Position numbers and translations under genes: made by a program
NCBI RefSeq assembly: GCF_026627445.1
Contig: NZ_JAPNLJ010000023.1
Coordinates: 1 to 64,000 of the forward strand
Origin: Streptomyces sp. H27-H1
GTDB lineage: Bacteria > Actinomycetota > Actinomycetes > Streptomycetales > Streptomycetaceae
DNA length: 64,000 bases
Reading direction: 5' to 3'
In this document: positions 24,949 through 34,256 of the stretch, one piece after another
Numbering within the stretch: position 1 is the first letter of the stretch
How the letters are laid out: each line of letters begins with the position of its first letter
The notes under the pieces: generated by a model
Told to the model about the DNA's origin: nothing
The model's database searches: none
Seen by the model: the letters and a program-made list of their open reading frames with translations, nothing else

Positions 24949-26267
24949 GCGGTGGCCTCCGCTGCGGCTCGGGCGGCGGCCGGCAGCGCGGCCGCGATGC
25001 GCTCGATCGCCTTGTCGTCGTGGGAAGTGGACACGAACCACGACTCGAACGCCGACGGCGGCAGGTACACGCCCTGCGCCAGCATCGAGTGGAAGAAGCC
25101 GTTGAAGCGGAACGCCTCCTGCTTCTTCGCGTCGTCGTAGTTGCGGACCTCGCCCTCGGTGAAGAACACCGAGAACATGTTGGAGGCCGTCTGCAGCCGG
25201 TGCGCGACGCCCTCCTTGGTGAGCGCCTCGGTGACCAGCCCCTGGATCTGGCTCGACACCGCGTCGACCTTCTCGTACGCCGCCTCGTCCAGCAGCCGCA
25301 GCTGCGCGAGACCGGCCGCCGTCGCGATCGGGTTACCCGACAGCGTGCCCGCCTGGTAGACCGGCCCGACGGGCGCGAGGTGGCCCATGACGTCCGCCCG
25401 GCCGCCGAACGCCGCGGCCGGGAAGCCGCCGCCCATGACCTTGCCGAAGGTCATCAGGTCGGGCGCGACCCCGTCCACGCCGTACCAGCCGGCGCGCGAG
25501 GTACGGAAACCCGTCATGACCTCGTCGGAGATGTACAGGGCGCCGTTCGCCCGGCACAGGTCGGCGAGCCCCTGGTTGAAGCCCTCCCCCGGGGTCACGA
25601 CGCCCATGTTGCCGGGCGCGGCCTCGGTGATCACACAGGCGATCTCGCCGGGATGCGCGGCGAAGGCGGCACGGACCGCCTCGAGGTCGTTGTAGGGGAG
25701 CACGATCGTGTCCCCGGCCTGCGCACCCGTCACACCGGGGGTGTCCGGCAGCGCGAAGGTCGCGAGCCCGGAGCCGGCGGCGGCCAGCAGCGCGTCCACG
25801 TGCCCGTGGTAGCAGCCGGCGAACTTCACGATCTTGGCGCGACCGGTGAACCCGCGGGCGAGGCGGATCGCGGACATGGTCGCCTCGGTGCCCGAGGACA
25901 CCAGGCGGACCTGCTCCACGGGAGCGATGCGCGCGACGATCTCCTCGGCGAGCGCGACCTCCCCCTCACCGGGGGTACCGAAGGAGGTGCCGCGGGTGAC
26001 TGCGGCCTGGATGGCCTCCACCACGGCCGGGTGGGCGTGGCCGAGAATCATCGGCCCCCACGAGCAGACAAGATCGACGTACTCGCGCCCGTCGGCATCG
26101 GTCAGGTACGGACCGGTACCGGACACCATGAACCTGGGCGTTCCGCCCACGGCGCGGAAGGCGCGCACAGGAGAGTTCACGCCGCCAGGCGTCACGAGGG
26201 ACGCGCGGTCAAAGAGAGTCTGCGAGACTTTGGCTTCATACGGGTACGGGTAGCTCACACCAGCCAT
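24945..26267 (-). CDS. hemL: Glutamate-1-semialdehyde 2,1-aminomutase HemL
   Basis: The 440-residue PLP enzyme converts glutamate-1-semialdehyde to 5-aminolevulinate in the C5 route to haem. The PLP lysine is in MTFGKVMGGGFPAAAFGG, and the conserved LVSSGTEATMSAIRLARG and ISDEVMTGFR segments are present. Length is normal. The start may be the ATG at 26267 or the GTG three codons later (VSYPYPYEAKVS); neither has a strong ribosome site. It is coupled to a histidine phosphatase downstream and lies near the cytochrome c genes, which use its haem product. Confidence 0.95.
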   Translation of the reverse strand: MAGVSYPYPYEAKVSQTLFDRASLVTPGGVNSPVRAFRAVGGTPRFMVSGTGPYLTDADGREYVDLVCSWGPMILGHAHPAVVEAIQAAVTRGTSFGTPGEGEVALAEEIVARIAPVEQVRLVSSGTEATMSAIRLARGFTGRAKIVKFAGCYHGHVDALLAAAGSGLATFALPDTPGVTGAQAGDTIVLPYNDLEAVRAAFAAHPGEIACVITEAAPGNMGVVTPGEGFNQGLADLCRANGALYISDEVMTGFRTSRAGWYGVDGVAPDLMTFGKVMGGGFPAAAFGGRADVMGHLAPVGPVYQAGTLSGNPIATAAGLAQLRLLDEAAYEKVDAVSSQIQGLVTEALTKEGVAHRLQTASNMFSVFFTEGEVRNYDDAKKQEAFRFNGFFHSMLAQGVYLPPSAFESWFVSTSHDDKAIERIAAALPAAARAAAEATA

Positions 26268-26559
26268 GGTCTCAGAGGCCGCGACTGACTTGCGGACGGG
26301 CGTTTCACCGCGCCGCCCCGGGGGAGGTCACTGCCATGATGATCAGGCTGCGTGGCGGGGGTCACGGGGCCGGGGCAGGCAAGACCAGTCGGGTGGAGAT
26401 ATGCAACGCGGTGGTGGACCGGGCGAGGGCACGGACGGCCTGGACCCCCAGCGCGCCCGCGAACGTCGCCGTGGCAAGCACCGCCGCCGCGCCACGGACG
26501 CGGCAGAACACGTACCGGGCCCCACACAGGACCCCGACGGCCTCCCCAGGGGCCGCGGC

Positions 26560-26997
26560 ATGGGCGTGACGTACAAGTACTTCGGCGCACCCGACGGGGC
26601 CACGGCCGCGCGCGTACCGGTGACGATGCGGCCGGAGGAGCTGGGCGGCGACGAGCTCGGCATGGGCGGCATGTTCACCAAGATCAAGCCGGAAACGGTC
26701 GCGGCGATGGTCCTGACCGGCATCGAGGGCATACCCCTGCACAAGGTGCCCCCGCTGGAACTGGTCGTCCTCCACCCCGACTACGCCGTCGTGAAACTCC
26801 CGATGACGGTCGTCGACCCGCTGCGCGGCATCGGCGAGGAATCGGTGGGCGCCGCCGCCTTCATCTGGTCCACGGTCCCCGACCGCGGCGGCCCCCGCGA
26901 CGCCTTCAACGTCTACCAGCTCCTCCACGAATGGCAAGATTTCAGCCATCGCCTCCACGAGGCGGGCCACCAGCCGTACTGCCTGGTCTGGCCCTAG
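26560..26997 (+). CDS. Conserved actinomycete protein of unknown function
   Basis: The conserved part is about 145 residues, starting MGVTYKYFGAPDGATAARV. It appears globular with no recognised catalytic motif (ELVVLHPDYAVVKLPMTVVDP is a strong beta-rich core) and closes with HEAGHQPYCLVWP. In-frame ATGs further upstream (26401, 26266) would add a low-complexity Arg/Gly-rich extension, which I regard as non-coding, but 26401 cannot be ruled out. It is divergent from hemL. No function is proposed. Confidence 0.7.
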   Translation: MGVTYKYFGAPDGATAARVPVTMRPEELGGDELGMGGMFTKIKPETVAAMVLTGIEGIPLHKVPPLELVVLHPDYAVVKLPMTVVDPLRGIGEESVGAAAFIWSTVPDRGGPRDAFNVYQLLHEWQDFSHRLHEAGHQPYCLVWP

Positions 26998-27152
26998 GCG
27001 GGACGTGCCGGCTCCGGCACACCCCGGCGCCGGGACGCCTGATCGGCCTCCCTCCGGCACGGCCCACCGTGTGGGCCGCCACCCGGAACCGGCGGCCGTG
27101 GCCTACCTGTAAATCCCCCGCCGGCCCCGCCGGGCAATGGCATGCTGGCCCC

Positions 27153-27893
27153 GTGAACGGACCCGGCATTGAGCTCACCCTCGCCCCCGAACTGCACGTG
27201 TTCGCCGCGCCCGCGCGCCGCGGGGCGCGCGTACCGACCGCGACCGACGGCGTCTCCAGCCTCGGCCACGTCGTCGAATCGGTCGGCGTCCCGCTCACCG
27301 AAGTCGGCCGGATCCTCGTCGACGGCGCCGAAGCACCCCTCGCCCACGTGCCGCGGGCCGACGAATCCGTGGAGGTGTTCGCCGTCGACCGCCCCCAGCG
27401 CCTCCCCGGCGCCGCGCCGCTGCGCTTCCTCCTCGACGTCCACCTCGGCACCCTCGCCCGCCGGATGCGGCTGCTGGGCGTGGACGCGGCGTACGAGAAC
27501 GAGGACATCGGCGACCCGGCCCTGGCCAGCCGCTCCGCCGCCGAGCAGCGCGTCCTGCTGTCCCGTGACCGCGGACTGCTGCGCCGCCGCGAGCTGTTCG
27601 CCGGCGCGTACGTCTACAGCGTCAACCCCGACGAGCAGCTCCGCGACATCCTGGGCCGGTTCGCCCCGGCCCTCGCCCCGTGGACCCGCTGCACCGCGTG
27701 CAACGGCACCCTGCGCGAGGCCGACAAGGACAGCGTCGGCGACCGGCTGGAGAACGGCACGCAGCGCTCGTACGAGGTCTTCGCCCAGTGCGCCGACTGC
27801 GAGCGCGTCTACTGGCGCGGCGCCCACCACGCCCGGCTCGAGCAGATCGTCGACGAGGCCGTGGCCGAGTTCGGCGGCGTCGGCACCCCGTAG
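27153..27893 (+). CDS. Ubiquitin-like/Mut7-C domain RNase-type protein
   Basis: The 246-residue protein has an N-terminal ubiquitin-like fold (about 1-90), then a Mut7-C domain with a PIN-like fold: FLLDVHLGTLARRMRLLGVDAAY, ending in a zinc ribbon CTACNG...CADCERVYW. These Ub-Mut7C proteins are predicted RNases or RNA-binding proteins. The conserved Asp in LLDVHLG and the LLSRDRGLL segment fit a PIN-type active site. The GTG at 27153 is the start, and upstream frames are shadows. It is likely monocistronic. Confidence 0.88.
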   Translation: MNGPGIELTLAPELHVFAAPARRGARVPTATDGVSSLGHVVESVGVPLTEVGRILVDGAEAPLAHVPRADESVEVFAVDRPQRLPGAAPLRFLLDVHLGTLARRMRLLGVDAAYENEDIGDPALASRSAAEQRVLLSRDRGLLRRRELFAGAYVYSVNPDEQLRDILGRFAPALAPWTRCTACNGTLREADKDSVGDRLENGTQRSYEVFAQCADCERVYWRGAHHARLEQIVDEAVAEFGGVGTP

Positions 27894-28009
27894 CCGCGCA
27901 CGCGGGAGAGCGGCGCGGCGTGCACCGACCGGGACGCGTACGCGGGAGAGCCCGCACGGATCGGGACGCGTACGCACGTGAGCGCGTACGCGTCAGGACG
28001 CGCGACCCG

Positions 28010-28516
28010 TCAGAACGCGTACGTGTCCCCCGTGTCCAGGGCCAGCACCACGTGCTCGTTGTTGATGTGGTTCCGGTCGGTCGCGCCGCCGTTCCACCAC
28101 GTGTCGACCCGCACCACGACCTCCGGAGCCCGCTCCTTCAGCCTCAGCGCCAGTCCGATGTGCCGACCCCGCCCGTGCAGCGGCAGTTCCCCGGTCTCGC
28201 ACACCACCTCGCGCAGCCCGGCCCGTGCGCAGCCCTCCGCCAGTTCCTGCCGGTCCGCGAGGTCGGCCGACAGGCGCAGCCGTACGGTCGCGTTCGGCAG
28301 GGCGGACGGGCCCTCGTTCTCCGGTACCAGCAGGATCCGCAGCCGGGCCCCGTCCAGGGCGACCCGACCGTGGTAGGCCACATCCGCCTCCGGCCCGGCT
28401 CCGCCGCGGGCACCGGCCCAGGCGCCGCCGCTCCCCGCACCACCGCCGAGCAGCACCAGCAGCCCGGCCATCACCACACTCCGTACGGCACCTCGGCGCA
28501 CCGCGACCACCTCCAC
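28010..28516 (-). CDS. Secreted protein of unknown function
   Basis: The 168-residue protein has an N-terminal hydrophobic segment (VVMAGLLVLLGGGAGS) with an Ala-X-Ala-type cleavage region, indicating export by Sec. The mature part is beta-rich (ARLRILLVPENEGPSAL, ATVRLRLSADL) with two cysteines in EGCARAGLREVVCETG that could form a disulfide. No family was recognised. The flanking DNA at 27900-28020 contains repeats of GGGACGCGTACGC type. Confidence 0.7.
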   Translation of the reverse strand: MEVVAVRRGAVRSVVMAGLLVLLGGGAGSGGAWAGARGGAGPEADVAYHGRVALDGARLRILLVPENEGPSALPNATVRLRLSADLADRQELAEGCARAGLREVVCETGELPLHGRGRHIGLALRLKERAPEVVVRVDTWWNGGATDRNHINNEHVVLALDTGDTYAF

Positions 28517-28621
28517 GCGCGGACGCTAGCCCTCTCGCCCACCCGATGGTCGGACCATCACACGAACGAGGGCGAGCCCTTCGACCCCGGTCGCTCATTC
28601 GCTCCGCATAGGGTTCCGGCC

Positions 28622-28957
28622 ATGCTCATCGCCCGCTCCGCCGCCCTCTTCGCCCTCGCCGCACTCCTGGAGATCGGCGGCGCCTGGCTCGTCTGGCAAG
28701 GCGTCCGCGAGCACAAGGGCTGGGCCTGGATCGGCGTGGGAGTCATCGCGCTGGGCCTCTACGGCTTCGTCGCCACCCTCCAGCCCGCCGGCGACTTCGC
28801 CCGCGTCCTCGCCGCCTACGGCGGGGTCTTCGTCGCCGGATCCCTCCTGTGGGGCGTGGTCGCCGACGGCTACCGGCCCGACCGGTGGGACATCGCGGGC
28901 GCCCTCGTCTGCCTCGCCGGCATGGCCGTGATCATGTACGCCCCGCGCGGCCGGTGA
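28622..28957 (+). CDS. YnfA/UPF0060 family small membrane protein
   Basis: The 111-residue protein has four predicted helices. The family pattern is clear: LLEIGGAWLVWQG, GLYGFVATLQP, AYGGVFVAGSLLWG and DIAGALVCLAGMAVIMYAPR. UPF0060 proteins belong to the drug/metabolite transporter superfamily and resemble small multidrug transporters, but their substrates are mostly unknown. The ATG at 28622 gives the standard N-terminus. It is located between an exported protein and an SDR enzyme. Confidence 0.9.
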   Translation: MLIARSAALFALAALLEIGGAWLVWQGVREHKGWAWIGVGVIALGLYGFVATLQPAGDFARVLAAYGGVFVAGSLLWGVVADGYRPDRWDIAGALVCLAGMAVIMYAPRGR

Positions 28958-29004
28958 CCACCACCCCGCCCGGCCTATGCTGGCGGAGAACCGCCCGTAC
29001 GAAC

Positions 29005-29048
29005 ACACGAGCCACCGCACGAGCCACCACACGAGCCAACGCACGAGG
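29005..29048 (+). repeat. 12-base tandem repeat upstream of SDR gene
   Basis: Three copies of (A/G)CACGAGCCA(C/A)C plus a partial copy run from 29005 to 29048. The partial copy contributes the GAGGAG ribosome site of the SDR gene, so copy-number change could alter its leader. Confidence 0.6.
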
Positions 29049-29057
29049 AGCCCGCAC

Positions 29058-29819
29058 ATGAGCACGGCCACCCGAACCGCCGTAGTCACCGGCGCGAGCA
29101 GCGGCATCGGCGCGGCCACCGCCCGCCAGCTCGCCGCGGCCGGCTACCACGTCGTCCTCACCGCCCGCCGCAAGGACCGTATCGAGGCCCTCGCCGAGGA
29201 GATCCGGGCCGCCGGCCACGAGGCGACCGCACACCCCCTGGACGTCACCGACCGGGCGGCCGTCGACGCGCTCGCCGCCTCCCTCGAGCGCTGCGACGTA
29301 CTCGTCAACAACGCGGGCGGCGCCATCGGAGCCGAGCCCGTCGCCACCGGCGACCCCGCCGACTGGCGCACGATGTACGAGACCAACGTCATCGGAGCGC
29401 TCAACGTCACCCAGGCCCTGCTCCCGGCGATCACCGCCTCCGGCGACGGAACCGTGGTCGTCCTCTCCTCCACCGCCGGCCACGCCACCTACGAGGGCGG
29501 CGCCGGGTACGTCGCGGCGAAGAACGGCGCCCGCGTCCTCGCGGAGACGCTCCGGCTGGAGATCGTCGGGCAGCCCGTCCGCGTCATCGAGATCGCGCCC
29601 GGCCTGGTCAAGACCGAGGAGTTCGCGAAGACCCGCTTCCGCGGCGACACCGACCGGGCCGCTCAGGTGTACGCGGGAGTGGCCGAGCCCCTCTCCGCCG
29701 ACGACGTGGCCGACACCATCACCTGGGCGGTGACCCGCCCCAGCCACGTCAACATCGACCTCCTGGTGGTCCGCCCCCGCGCCCAGGCCTCGAACACCAA
29801 GCTCCACCGCGAGCTGTAG
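29058..29819 (+). CDS. Short-chain dehydrogenase/reductase
   Basis: The 253-residue classical SDR has the cofactor motif TGASSGIGAATARQL near the N-terminus, NNAGG, catalytic serine in VLSSTAG and the YXXXK motif in YVAAKNG. The arginine pair after the first strand (LTARRKDR) favours NADP(H). It resembles YdfG-type serine/3-hydroxy-acid dehydrogenases. The ATG at 29058 has GAGGAG upstream. It stands alone, and the substrate is unknown. Confidence 0.92.
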   Translation: MSTATRTAVVTGASSGIGAATARQLAAAGYHVVLTARRKDRIEALAEEIRAAGHEATAHPLDVTDRAAVDALAASLERCDVLVNNAGGAIGAEPVATGDPADWRTMYETNVIGALNVTQALLPAITASGDGTVVVLSSTAGHATYEGGAGYVAAKNGARVLAETLRLEIVGQPVRVIEIAPGLVKTEEFAKTRFRGDTDRAAQVYAGVAEPLSADDVADTITWAVTRPSHVNIDLLVVRPRAQASNTKLHREL

Positions 29820-29830
29820 CCCCGCACCCC

Positions 29831-30562
29831 TTACGGGACCAGCCCGGCACTCTTCAGGTGAGGCATCAGGGCCGCCGGCTTCAGCCCGGAGGCCTTCGCC
29901 GCGTCCAGGGCCCGCCGCAGGTCGGCGCCGAGCGTCGGCGTGAAGTGCAGCAGCACGATGTCACCGGACTTGAGCTGCGGAGTCGCGGGCGTCTCGCTCC
30001 ACGTCGTGAAGTCGTACGTCCACGTGATCAGCGCCTTCACCCCGCACGCCTTGGCGGCCAGCCGCACATCGTCGTTGACGGCCCCGTACGGCGGCCGCAG
30101 CAGCTTCGGCTCCCGCCCGAAGGCCGCGGCGAGCCGCTCCCCGGCCCCGCACACCTCGGCGTCCTTGCCCGCGGCGTCGAGGGTGGTCAGGTCGGGGTGG
30201 TTGACCGTGTGGTTCTCCACGCTCACCCGCCCCTGCTCGAGGAGGCCGGTGAAGTACTGGGTGTCGTACGAGGTCGCCCCCGGCAGCAGGAACAGCGACG
30301 CGGGGATCCGCCGGTCCACGAGGGTCTGCGCGACGGCCGGGTCGTGCACCCAGCCGTCGTCGATGGTGATGAACACGACCTTCTCGTCGGTCGGCACGTG
30401 CGATACGACGGGCGGCAGCCCGGCCTTCCGCCCCGAGGCGGCGCCCGGACTCCCGGCGGCCTGCCCGGCCTCCTCGCCCCCAACGGCACCGGCGGTCCCC
30501 ACGACCCCGAGAGCGAGCGACAACGACGCGAGCGCGGCAAGAACCACGCGAGATCTCCACAT
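29831..30562 (-). CDS. Secreted polysaccharide deacetylase (NodB domain)
   Basis: The 243-residue protein has a signal peptide (VLAALASLSLALGVVGTAGA) followed by a NodB catalytic domain: the metal motif starts VFITIDDGWVHDP, HTVNHPDL supplies the His pair, RPPYG the conserved loop, and IVLLHFT the final motif. Such enzymes deacetylate chitin oligomers, peptidoglycan or similar glycans outside the cell. The ATG at 30562 follows AAGG at good spacing; a GTG at 30571 is possible. A perfect DasR-type palindrome lies 11-24 bases upstream, which fits control by N-acetylglucosamine supply. Confidence 0.9.
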   Translation of the reverse strand: MWRSRVVLAALASLSLALGVVGTAGAVGGEEAGQAAGSPGAASGRKAGLPPVVSHVPTDEKVVFITIDDGWVHDPAVAQTLVDRRIPASLFLLPGATSYDTQYFTGLLEQGRVSVENHTVNHPDLTTLDAAGKDAEVCGAGERLAAAFGREPKLLRPPYGAVNDDVRLAAKACGVKALITWTYDFTTWSETPATPQLKSGDIVLLHFTPTLGADLRRALDAAKASGLKPAALMPHLKSAGLVP

Positions 30563-30572
30563 GCCGCACACC

Positions 30573-30586
30573 TTGGTCTAGACCAA
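30573..30586. promoter_or_regulatory. DasR-responsive element (dre)-like palindrome
   Basis: TTGGTCTAGACCAA is a perfect 14-base palindrome containing the dre core TGGTCTAGACCA bound by the GntR regulator DasR in Streptomyces. It lies in the 41-base gap immediately upstream of the NodB deacetylase start. Agreement with the known consensus is seen directly; binding is inferred. Confidence 0.8.
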
Positions 30587-30603
30587 CTCAGCCCGTCAAT
30601 CCC

Positions 30604-31622
30604 CTACTCGGGAATTCTGCGAGCCGAAAGCAGTTCCGCGCCACGCGAGTTGACGGCCACCACATCGGCCGGCCCCTGCTCGGGAACCTCGATGACGGCC
30701 GTCACCGCCCACCGCCGCTCCACGGCCCGCCAGTGCTTCGACCCGCCTCCCAGCAACCGGTCCGAGTCAGTGTCCGACGTGAAGAAGAACCAGGCCGTCC
30801 CCTGCTTCGCGGCCAGTCGCTCCGTCACCACGTACGTACACGTCACCAGCGAGGCACCGGACGCCAGCCGCACGACCGGCAGTTCCCCGCCCGCGGCCTT
30901 GTAGCCGAACTCGTGCCGAACCTTCCCCTCGACCTGCTTGTCCCGCTCGTTGTAGCGGTCGACCACCCCGCTCGTGAGGCCGCCCGGCACGAAGTGCTCG
31001 CTCTTCGGCTCGCCCTGCGGCGCCGTGAAGCTCATGTAGTCCGCGTACCGTCCGCAGGCCTTGCGGTCGGTACCGGCCCGCGCCGACAGCACGCCCGCTC
31101 CGGCCACGCCCGTGACCGGAGCCGCGATCTCCTTCTCCCGCACCTCGACGTTGTGCTGCTCGTACGGATGCTCCCGGGGCGTGACAGCGCCTTGCACGAC
31201 CGGGTCCCCGTTCACCCAGGAGGTGGCGGCGGCCTTCCAGGGCCCACCGGCCGCGGCCTGCACGAAGTAGTGCACGGCGGTGGCGCGGTCCTCCACCTGG
31301 CCATCGTCCTTGCTGAACACGACGAACGAGCGCGGATACCCCGGCTGCTCCCGAACCGTCGGGATCACGAAGACCGACCGGGTGAAGTCGATGTCCCCGT
31401 CCCTGACGATGGCGTGCGCGTTCTTCCGCTCGTGGCGCGCCCTGCTCTGCTCCAGCAGCGCCCCGGTCTGCAGCTTGGAGATCGCCGCGAAATCGGCCCT
31501 CCCCTCGGCTATCGAGTTCGCCCACCCGTAGGTGTTGAACACCTTTTCGGCGTCCGCCACCCCGAACACCCCGCACCGGCCACGACGAATACGGCCGCCA
31601 CCCCGAGCCCCGTCACCCGCAT
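30604..31622 (-). pseudogene. Lipoprotein of unknown function, split by a frameshift
   Basis: A start at 31622 reads a good lipoprotein signal, MRVTGLGVAAVFVVAGAGC, with lipobox AGAGC, then runs out of frame. The long second frame begins just there with VADAEKVFNTYGWANS and continues about 315 residues to 30604. The two join smoothly (CSGVADAEKVF) if one G is added to the run of four at 31560-31563 (C on the plus strand). The mature part looks like an exported globular domain with several cysteines and no known motif. Either the gene is broken or the assembly lost one base. Confidence 0.75.
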
Positions 31623-31900
31623 CCGCCGTCCTCCAGCCCCGAAACCCACCACACCGGCTCCCCTCAACGGAACACACCCACCAGATTTGCCCAGATCAGA
31701 CCACATCCCCGCCGCGCAGCACCCCGCCGGGGCCCACCACGAGGACACCCCCGCGCGCACCGCGCACCCCTGGCCACGCCGGCACGCGAAGGCGCCGGAC
31801 CACGAACGCCCGCGGCCGGGACCGAAGTCCCGGGACGCGCGATTGCCCCGTCCCGACACCGGCCGGGCCTTCGAGCGTCCCCCACCACCACACCCAGGCC

Positions 31901-33094
31901 TCAGCCCTTGATGCAGATGACCTGCTTGAGCTTCGCCACGACTTCCACCAAGTCGGTCTGCTGGTCGATGACCTGCTCGATCGACTTGTAGGCGGCCGGG
32001 ATCTCGTCCACGACGCCCGAGTCCTTGCGGCATTCCACACCCTTGGTCTGCTCCGCCAGGTCCTTCGCCGAGAAGCGCCTCTTCGCCGCCGTCCGGCTCA
32101 TCTTCCGGCCCGCGCCGTGCGAGGCCGAGTTGAAGGACTTCTCGTTGCCGAGCCCCTTCACGATGTACGAGCCGGTACCCATGGAGCCGGGGATGATCCC
32201 GTAGTCCCCGCTGCCCGCGCGGATCGCGCCCTTACGGGTGACCAGCAGGTCCATGCCGTCATACCGCTCCTCCGCCACGTAGTTGTGGTGGCAGCTGATC
32301 TCCGGCTCGAAGGACACTTTCGCCTTGCGGAACTCCTTGCGGATCAGTTCCTTGGACAGGCTCATCATCGCGGCCCGGTTGTACCTGGCGTACTCCTGCG
32401 CCCAGAAGAGGTCGTCCCGGTAGGCCCGCATCTCGGGCGTGGCCGCGAGGAAAACGGCAAGATCACGGTCGACCAGCCCCTGGTTGTGGGAGAGCCCGCG
32501 GGCCACTCCGATGTGGAAGTCGGCCAGCTCGTTCCCGATGTTCCGGGAGCCCGAGTGCAACATGATCCATACCGAATCGGACATGTCCACGCAAAGTTCC
32601 CAAAAGTGATTTCCACTTCCCAATGTGCCCAATTGCCTCAGGGCGCGGCCATGACGGAACTTCACCGCGTCCGCGAGGTAGTCGAACCGCTTCCACAAGT
32701 CCTCGTACCCCTCCACCGAGAACCCGTACAACCGCCCCGGGTCCACCGCCTCCCGGTGCATTCCCGCGCCCACCGGGATCGCCCGCTCGATCTGCGAGCG
32801 CAGTCCCGACAGGTCCCCGGGCAGGTCGTTCGCCGTCAGGGAGGTCTTCACCGCCGACATGCCGCAGCCGATGTCCACGCCGACCGCCGCGGGGCAGACC
32901 GCGTCCTTCATGGCGATGACCGAGCCGACCGTCGCGCCCTTGCCGTAGTGCACGTCCGGCATGACGGCCAGGCCCTTGATCCACGGGAGGCCCGCCGTGT
33001 TGTGCAGCTGGCGCATCGCGCTGTCGTCGACCGACGCCGGGTCGGTCCACATCCGGATCGGGACCTTCGCCCCGGGCACCTCTACATACGACAT
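31901..33094 (-). CDS. rtcB: RtcB-family RNA ligase
   Basis: The 397-residue protein is a tRNA/RNA-repair ligase that joins 3'-phosphate or cyclic phosphate to 5'-OH ends with GTP and manganese. Metal ligands are seen in GVDIGCGMSAV, GSGNHFWEL, LHSGSRNIG and SCHHNYV, and the guanylated histidine in SASHGAGRKMSR. Length suits the bacterial RtcB class. No archease or RtcA/RtcR gene is beside it. It is divergent from a DUF3558 lipoprotein gene across a 170-bp AT-richer gap. Confidence 0.93.
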   Translation of the reverse strand: MSYVEVPGAKVPIRMWTDPASVDDSAMRQLHNTAGLPWIKGLAVMPDVHYGKGATVGSVIAMKDAVCPAAVGVDIGCGMSAVKTSLTANDLPGDLSGLRSQIERAIPVGAGMHREAVDPGRLYGFSVEGYEDLWKRFDYLADAVKFRHGRALRQLGTLGSGNHFWELCVDMSDSVWIMLHSGSRNIGNELADFHIGVARGLSHNQGLVDRDLAVFLAATPEMRAYRDDLFWAQEYARYNRAAMMSLSKELIRKEFRKAKVSFEPEISCHHNYVAEERYDGMDLLVTRKGAIRAGSGDYGIIPGSMGTGSYIVKGLGNEKSFNSASHGAGRKMSRTAAKRRFSAKDLAEQTKGVECRKDSGVVDEIPAAYKSIEQVIDQQTDLVEVVAKLKQVICIKG

Positions 33095-33265
33095 TTTGGC
33101 CTCAACACCCCGTTAACCGCAGAAAAGTCTCCATACACGAAAAGCCTCGCTTATAGCCTCAAATACGACATGAGACCGGCGCCGGCACCAGCGTGTGCGA
33201 TAGACATTGTGTCCATCCGCGCCCCAGCCGCGGCAACGCATTTTCCCGAAGGGAGCCGGTGGAAC

Positions 33266-34108
33266 GTGCAGCGCAAGTCGGTACGTGGAGTCCTGCCAGG
33301 CATCGTGATGCTCGCCGCCCTCACGGTCGGCCTCACCGCCTGCACCGACGACGGCGGATCCGGAACCCCCAGCGACTCGAAGCCCGGCACGAAGCCCGGT
33401 GCGCCCGCCCAGCCCGGCAAATACCGCAGCCTGCCCATGCCCTGCAAGGCCGCCGACGCCAAGAAGGTCAAGGCGATGCTCCCGGCCGCCGAGGCCCTCA
33501 CCCCCGAAGCCCTCGAAGCGCAGTACGCCGGGGTCGCGGACGCCTCGTACGACGCCGACCGGCGCGTCGGCTGCCGCTGGACCGCGCAGACGCCGACCGA
33601 GACCCGGCTGCTGTCGGTGGGCTTCGAGCGCGTGGTCTCCTACGACCGGGCCACCACCAGCGACGACGACAAGGCGCGGCAGGTCTACCTCGGCCAGCTC
33701 ACCAAAGCCCACCTGCCCGCCCCGGTGCCGTCGGCGAGCCCGACACCGTCCGGATCCGGGTCCACGGCGCCCAGCCCGACGCCGACGCCGAGCACCAGTG
33801 CGGCGGCTACGGGTGCGGGCGCGACCCCCGGTGCATCGAGCGGCAGCCCCTCCGCCCCGCCCGAGCTGGGCTCCCGCGTCCTCGAAGAGCTCGGCAACGA
33901 GGCCTTCCTCGAGGACAAGCTCGGCACGGCCGGCGCCACCGCCGCCCAGGCGCGCACCGTCCGCATTGTGTTCCGTACCTCGAATGTCATCGTCACCGTG
34001 GAGTACAGCGTCCAGCCCGCACCGCCCGGCACGGTGCCGCCCAGCGGTGAAACCCAGGACAGGGCACGGCAGTTGGCGCAGGCCCTCGTGGAGCGGTTCA
34101 ACGAGTAG
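33266..34108 (+). CDS. DUF3558-type lipoprotein
   Basis: The 280-residue exported protein begins with a signal peptide and a lipobox at LTAC (about residue 28). A Ser/Pro/Gly linker follows, then a DUF3558-like domain (PCKAADAKKVKAMLPAAEAL, RRVGCRWTA). That domain is interrupted by a low-complexity Pro/Ser/Thr/Ala insert around residues 150-195. Two conserved cysteines probably form a disulfide. The GTG at 33266 has GGGAG upstream. The adjacent gene encodes a second member, suggesting duplication. Function is unknown; it should be tethered outside the membrane. Confidence 0.85.
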   Translation: MQRKSVRGVLPGIVMLAALTVGLTACTDDGGSGTPSDSKPGTKPGAPAQPGKYRSLPMPCKAADAKKVKAMLPAAEALTPEALEAQYAGVADASYDADRRVGCRWTAQTPTETRLLSVGFERVVSYDRATTSDDDKARQVYLGQLTKAHLPAPVPSASPTPSGSGSTAPSPTPTPSTSAAATGAGATPGASSGSPSAPPELGSRVLEELGNEAFLEDKLGTAGATAAQARTVRIVFRTSNVIVTVEYSVQPAPPGTVPPSGETQDRARQLAQALVERFNE

Positions 34109-34256
34109 CCGGCCCCGCCCCAGAGGGGCGCGCGGGCCCATCGTGACGGCGCGCACAGCAGCCGGGCGCCGGGTCGGGCTACCGTTGCCGGGGTCCCGCG
34201 CCCGTAAGAGGGGCCCAACCGAGCCCGCACGAAGACCCACAACGTCTGAAGGAATC

